From Burkholderia humptydooensis (GTDB taxonomy: Bacteria; Pseudomonadota; Gammaproteobacteria; Burkholderiales; Burkholderiaceae): DNA of 64,000 nucleotides. A program made the position numbers and the translations under genes. The first letter of the stretch is position 1; the number at the start of each line of letters is the position of its first letter. The notes beneath the pieces were generated by a model. The model was not told where the DNA came from, did no database searches, and worked only from the letters and a program-made list of their open reading frames with translations. Below, piece by piece: positions 61,215-64,000 of the stretch. The stretch is taken from assembly GCF_001513745.1 (NCBI RefSeq), contig NZ_CP013382.1:1798001-1862000 (forward strand), given 5' to 3'.

Positions 61215-61371
61215 CGGATTGCGCCGCCATCGGATGCGCAATGGCCGCGATCCGCTCGGCGCGAAGTGGACGCGCTCGGACGCCAGCGGTTGCGGACACG
61301 GGCAATCTGGCAGAATCACGGTTCCGCCGCCATTTTTCCAATCCGTACCGGCCCCCCGGCCCGAGCGCGCC

Positions 61372-62241
61372 ATGCCAGTCATCAGCGAACTTTTCGTCTA
61401 TCCGATCAAGTCCTGTGCGGGCATTGCGACCATTCGCGCACAGTTGCTCGTCACGGGCCTCGAATACGACCGCAACTGGATGGTCACCGATCCGGCGGGC
61501 GCGATGATCACGCAGCGCACGCATCCGCGGCTCGCGCTCGTGCGCACGGCGATCGGCGAGCGCGAGCTCGTCGTCACCGCGCCGGGGATGCCCGAGCTGC
61601 GCACGCCGCTCGCGGCGTCGGCGCTCGCGGGCGCCGAGCCGCTCGCGGCAACCATCTGGCGCGACACCGTGAGCGCCCTCGACACCGGCGCGCACGCGGC
61701 GCGCTGGTTCAGCGATTTCCTCGGCGCGCCCGCGCGGCTCGCGCGCTTCGCGCCCGATGCGCGGCGCGTGGTCGGCGCGAAGTGGACGGGCGCGTTCACG
61801 TCGTACGCGCAGTTCGCGGACGGCTTTCCGATCCTCGTCGTCGGCCAGTCGTCGCTCGACGACCTGAACGCGCGGCTGCGCCGCAAGGGCGCGAGCGCGG
61901 TGCCGATCAACCGCTTCCGCCCGAACGTCGTGCTGGCGGGCCTCGACGCATACGAGGAAGACTACGTCGACTACCTCGACGTGCAGACGGACGGCGGCGG
62001 CGTGCGCCTGAGCCTCGTGAAGCTGTGCACGCGCTGCCCGGTGCCGACGATCGACCAGCGCACGGGCGCGCCGGACCCCGCGTGGCCGAACGAGCCGACC
62101 GACACGATGAGCGTCTATCGCGGCAGCGCGCAGTTCGGCGGCGCGCTGACGTTCGGCAAGAACGCGATCGTCGTGAACGGCGAAGGCGCGTTTCTGGAAG
62201 TCGGGCAATCGGTCGACGCGGAGATCGCATTCGGCGATTGA
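61372..62241 (+). CDS. MOSC-domain protein (YcbX-like)
   Basis: A 289-residue protein, ATG at 61372. The N-terminal beta-barrel (ISELFVYPIKSCAGI, EYDRNWMVTDPAGAMITQRTHPRLALV) and the MOSC core (INRFRPNVVLAGLDAYEEDYVDYLDV, LVKLCTRCPVPTIDQRTG, FGKNAIVVNGEGAFLEVGQSV) match the YcbX/MARC family. The conserved Cys in KLCTRCP binds the molybdenum cofactor. Family members reduce N-hydroxylated compounds with a flavin/ferredoxin partner. YcbX-type fusions carry a C-terminal ferredoxin domain, absent here. It is downstream of the organosulfur genes but in its own 158-base gap. Confidence 0.9.
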   Translation: MPVISELFVYPIKSCAGIATIRAQLLVTGLEYDRNWMVTDPAGAMITQRTHPRLALVRTAIGERELVVTAPGMPELRTPLAASALAGAEPLAATIWRDTVSALDTGAHAARWFSDFLGAPARLARFAPDARRVVGAKWTGAFTSYAQFADGFPILVVGQSSLDDLNARLRRKGASAVPINRFRPNVVLAGLDAYEEDYVDYLDVQTDGGGVRLSLVKLCTRCPVPTIDQRTGAPDPAWPNEPTDTMSVYRGSAQFGGALTFGKNAIVVNGEGAFLEVGQSVDAEIAFGD

Positions 62242-62361
62242 CCTGCGATCGATCCGCGCACGTCGCGCGCATGCGTGAGACATGCGGCGGCACGCACCGC
62301 CGCCGTTGCGCTCGCGCCAGCCGGCGCGCGACTGTCGGCCGCCGGGCGTGACGCCGGGCGT

Positions 62362-63840
62362 TCACGCCGCGAGAGCCGGCAGCGTGACGCGCACGACGAG
62401 CCCGCGGCCGCGCGCCGAATGCTCGGTCGCCCGCCCCTCGTCCGCCTCGCCGCTCCTGCGGCCCGCGCCGCCCTCGTTGCGCTCGCCCGCGGTGTCCGCC
62501 TCGTCCAGCTCGACCGCCCCCCGGTGCACGCGCGCGATCTCGCGCACGATCGACAGCCCGAGCCCCGTCCCCTCGACCGCGAGCGTCGCGTGGCTCCGGT
62601 AGAAGCGCTCGAACACCGCGTCGCGCTCGTCGGGTGCGATCCCCGGCCCGTTGTCGATCACTTCGAGCCGCGCGAGCGCGCCGTCGCGCGCGACCCGCAC
62701 CGTGATCACCGCGCCGTCGCCCGCGTAGCGGATCGCGTTGTCGATCAGATTGCCGACGAGCTCGCCGAGCAGATCCGCGCGCCCCATCACGTCGACGCCC
62801 GCGTGCGCTTCGAAGCCGAGATCGATGCCGCGCGCGCGGGCGACGCCCGACCAGTCGAGCGTCACGCTGCGCGCGAGCTTCGCGAGCGCGACCGGCTTGC
62901 GCTCGATCGCCGGCGCGACATCCGATTCGAGCCGCGACAGCGACAGCAACTGCTGGACGATCTTCGCCGCCTGCCGCACCGCGCCGTTCACGCGCCGCAG
63001 ATGCACGTTCACGCGCTCGCGCTCGGCGGGCCGCAGCGCGAGCTCGACGCCCGCCTGCGCGGCCGCGAGCGGCGTCTTCAACTGGTGCGCGGCGTCGGCG
63101 AAGAAGCGCCGCCGCGCGACCTGCATGCGCTGCGTGCGCGCGACGTACTGGTTGATCGATTCGACGAGCGGCGCGACCTCGCTCGGCAGCCCGAGCGTCT
63201 CGAGCGGCGTCGGGTCGTCCTCCGCGCGCGCGGCGACCTTCGCCGACAGCCGGTTCAGCGGCCGCAGCCCGCGCCCGACGCCGAGCCACACGATGCCGAG
63301 CGCGAGCACGACGAGCAGGCCCTCCTGCAGCAGCGAGCCGACGAGGATCTCGCGCGCGAGCGCCTGCCGCGCCTCGATCGTCTCGCCGACCATCACCCAG
63401 ACGACGCGCGTCTGCGCGCTCGGCACGTCGTGCACGGGCAGCCGCAGCGCGGCCATCCGCAACTGCTCGCCGCGATAGACGGCGTCGTAGAACGCCGTCG
63501 CGTAGAGCGGCGCGCCCGCCGCCGCGCCCGGCATCGGCAGATCGCGGTAGCCGGTGATCGCGCGGCCGTCGTCGCCGCGGATCAGGTAGTAGATCTTGCC
63601 GCCGTCGTTCGACTCGAACATCTCGAGCGCGAGATACGGCAGATCGACCTCCACCTCGCCGCCGACGAGCCGCACGCCCTCGCGGATCGACTTCAGCGAC
63701 GACGCGAGCGTGCGATCGAACGCGACGTGCGCGGCGTTCATCGCGCGCTGGTACGTGAGCCACGAATCGAGCGCGAGCAGCCCGAGGAACGGCAGCAGCA
63801 GCCATAGCGCGACCTGCGCGCGCAGATTGAGCCGCGTCAC
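62362..63840 (-). CDS. TctE/QseC-like sensor histidine kinase
   Basis: A 492-residue kinase; the GTG at 63840 overlaps the stop of the upstream response regulator. One helix near the N-terminus (QVALWLLLPFLGLLALDSWL) and another around residue 170 (EGLLVVLALGIVWLGVG) flank a periplasmic sensor. The H-box FFADAAHQLKTPLAAAQAGVELAL has the phospho-His; LVGNLIDNAIRYAGDGA, DNGPGIAPDERDAVFERFYR and GTGLGLSIVREIARVHRG give N, G1/F and G2. The proximal TctE features are clear. A Glu/Gly/Arg-rich insert (TAGERNEGGAGRRSGEADEG) occurs in the C-terminal ATPase lid region. It probably senses a tricarboxylate- or metal-type signal. Confidence 0.92.
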   Translation of the reverse strand: MTRLNLRAQVALWLLLPFLGLLALDSWLTYQRAMNAAHVAFDRTLASSLKSIREGVRLVGGEVEVDLPYLALEMFESNDGGKIYYLIRGDDGRAITGYRDLPMPGAAAGAPLYATAFYDAVYRGEQLRMAALRLPVHDVPSAQTRVVWVMVGETIEARQALAREILVGSLLQEGLLVVLALGIVWLGVGRGLRPLNRLSAKVAARAEDDPTPLETLGLPSEVAPLVESINQYVARTQRMQVARRRFFADAAHQLKTPLAAAQAGVELALRPAERERVNVHLRRVNGAVRQAAKIVQQLLSLSRLESDVAPAIERKPVALAKLARSVTLDWSGVARARGIDLGFEAHAGVDVMGRADLLGELVGNLIDNAIRYAGDGAVITVRVARDGALARLEVIDNGPGIAPDERDAVFERFYRSHATLAVEGTGLGLSIVREIARVHRGAVELDEADTAGERNEGGAGRRSGEADEGRATEHSARGRGLVVRVTLPALAA

Positions 63841-64000
63841 GACGGCTGCGCCTCGAGCAGATAGCCGAGCCCGCGCAGCGTGACGATCGCGACGCCGCTG
63901 CCCTCGAGCTTCTTGCGCAGCCGGTGCACGTAGATCTCGATCGCGTCGGCGTTCACCGATTCGTCGAGCCCGAAGATCTTCTCCGACAGCGTCTCCTTGT
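63837..64000 (-). CDS. OmpR-family response regulator, C-terminal end only
   Basis: The window ends inside this gene. The visible residues include ETLSEKIFGLDESVNADAIE and IYVHRLRKKLEGSGVAIVT, ending in LRGLGYLLEAQPS. This is the winged-helix recognition region of OmpR/QseB-type regulators. Its stop overlaps the GTG of the kinase gene, so the two form a pair. Confidence 0.92.
   Translation of the reverse strand, partial: KETLSEKIFGLDESVNADAIEIYVHRLRKKLEGSGVAIVTLRGLGYLLEAQPS

Overview
This 64 kb window is high-GC, gene-dense DNA whose protein families and gene style point to the Burkholderia pseudomallei group, most likely the second chromosome. Supporting signs are the accessory paralogues of housekeeping genes (accA, fabI, alr), many LysR/TetR/MocR/two-component regulators, secondary-metabolism-like transport, short GC-rich tandem repeats and many R/A-rich shadow frames. 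The species call is inference. I see no rRNA, tRNA, CRISPR array, IS element or prophage.

Layout. 0-6 kb: the 3' part of a LysR gene, a secreted-looking protein with a CNF/CheD-like Cys-His signature, a cupin, and an accA paralogue followed by a metallophosphoesterase. 6-13 kb: a four-gene exopolysaccharide-type operon (HlyD-like adaptor, glycoside hydrolase-like protein, PilZ-bearing GT2 synthase, OprM/NodT outer-membrane factor). 13-18 kb: a Cache chemoreceptor, then an acyl-CoA ligase divergent from a Crp/Fnr regulator. 18.6-26.8 kb: a five-gene, translationally coupled RND pump plus two-component operon. 26.8-32.9 kb: FMN-binding protein divergent from a MocR regulator, SDR, BamE-like lipoprotein, AI-2E-type permease, a truncated GNAT and a second fabI. 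33.4-36.1 kb: an OYE/DJ-1/TetR electrophile-response module with two matching operators. 36.4-45.8 kb: MASE1-PAS protein, alpha/beta hydrolase with a Cys in the nucleophile elbow, an SDR remnant, ergothioneine genes egtB-egtD, alr, enoyl-CoA hydratase, a small secreted protein behind a LexA-type box, and a frameshifted isochorismatase-like gene behind a Thr-rich leader/terminator. 46-47.2 kb: a porin. 48-62.2 kb: a sulfur-metabolism block with a frameshifted multi-rhodanese gene, thiol dioxygenase, LysR, SfnB/DszC-like and SsuD-like flavin enzymes, a sulfonate-type ABC importer, a class II aldolase, a cytochrome c, a second binding protein and a MOSC protein. 62.4-64 kb: a TctE/QseC-like kinase and the 3' end of its response regulator.

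How the genes work together. The polysaccharide operon has the parts of a synthase-dependent system but uses a TolC/OprM-type outer-membrane factor, and its synthase keeps the c-di-GMP motif, so it is the best candidate for an under-described system. The RND pump is co-transcribed with its own regulator pair. The TetR module looks autoregulated and coupled to a DJ-1/OYE detoxification pair. The sulfur block collects transport, desulfonation and thiol oxidation functions. Two fatty-acid-synthesis target paralogues (AccA and FabI) and several broken genes (GNAT, SDR, isochorismatase-like, rhodanese) mark the region as accessory and partly decaying.
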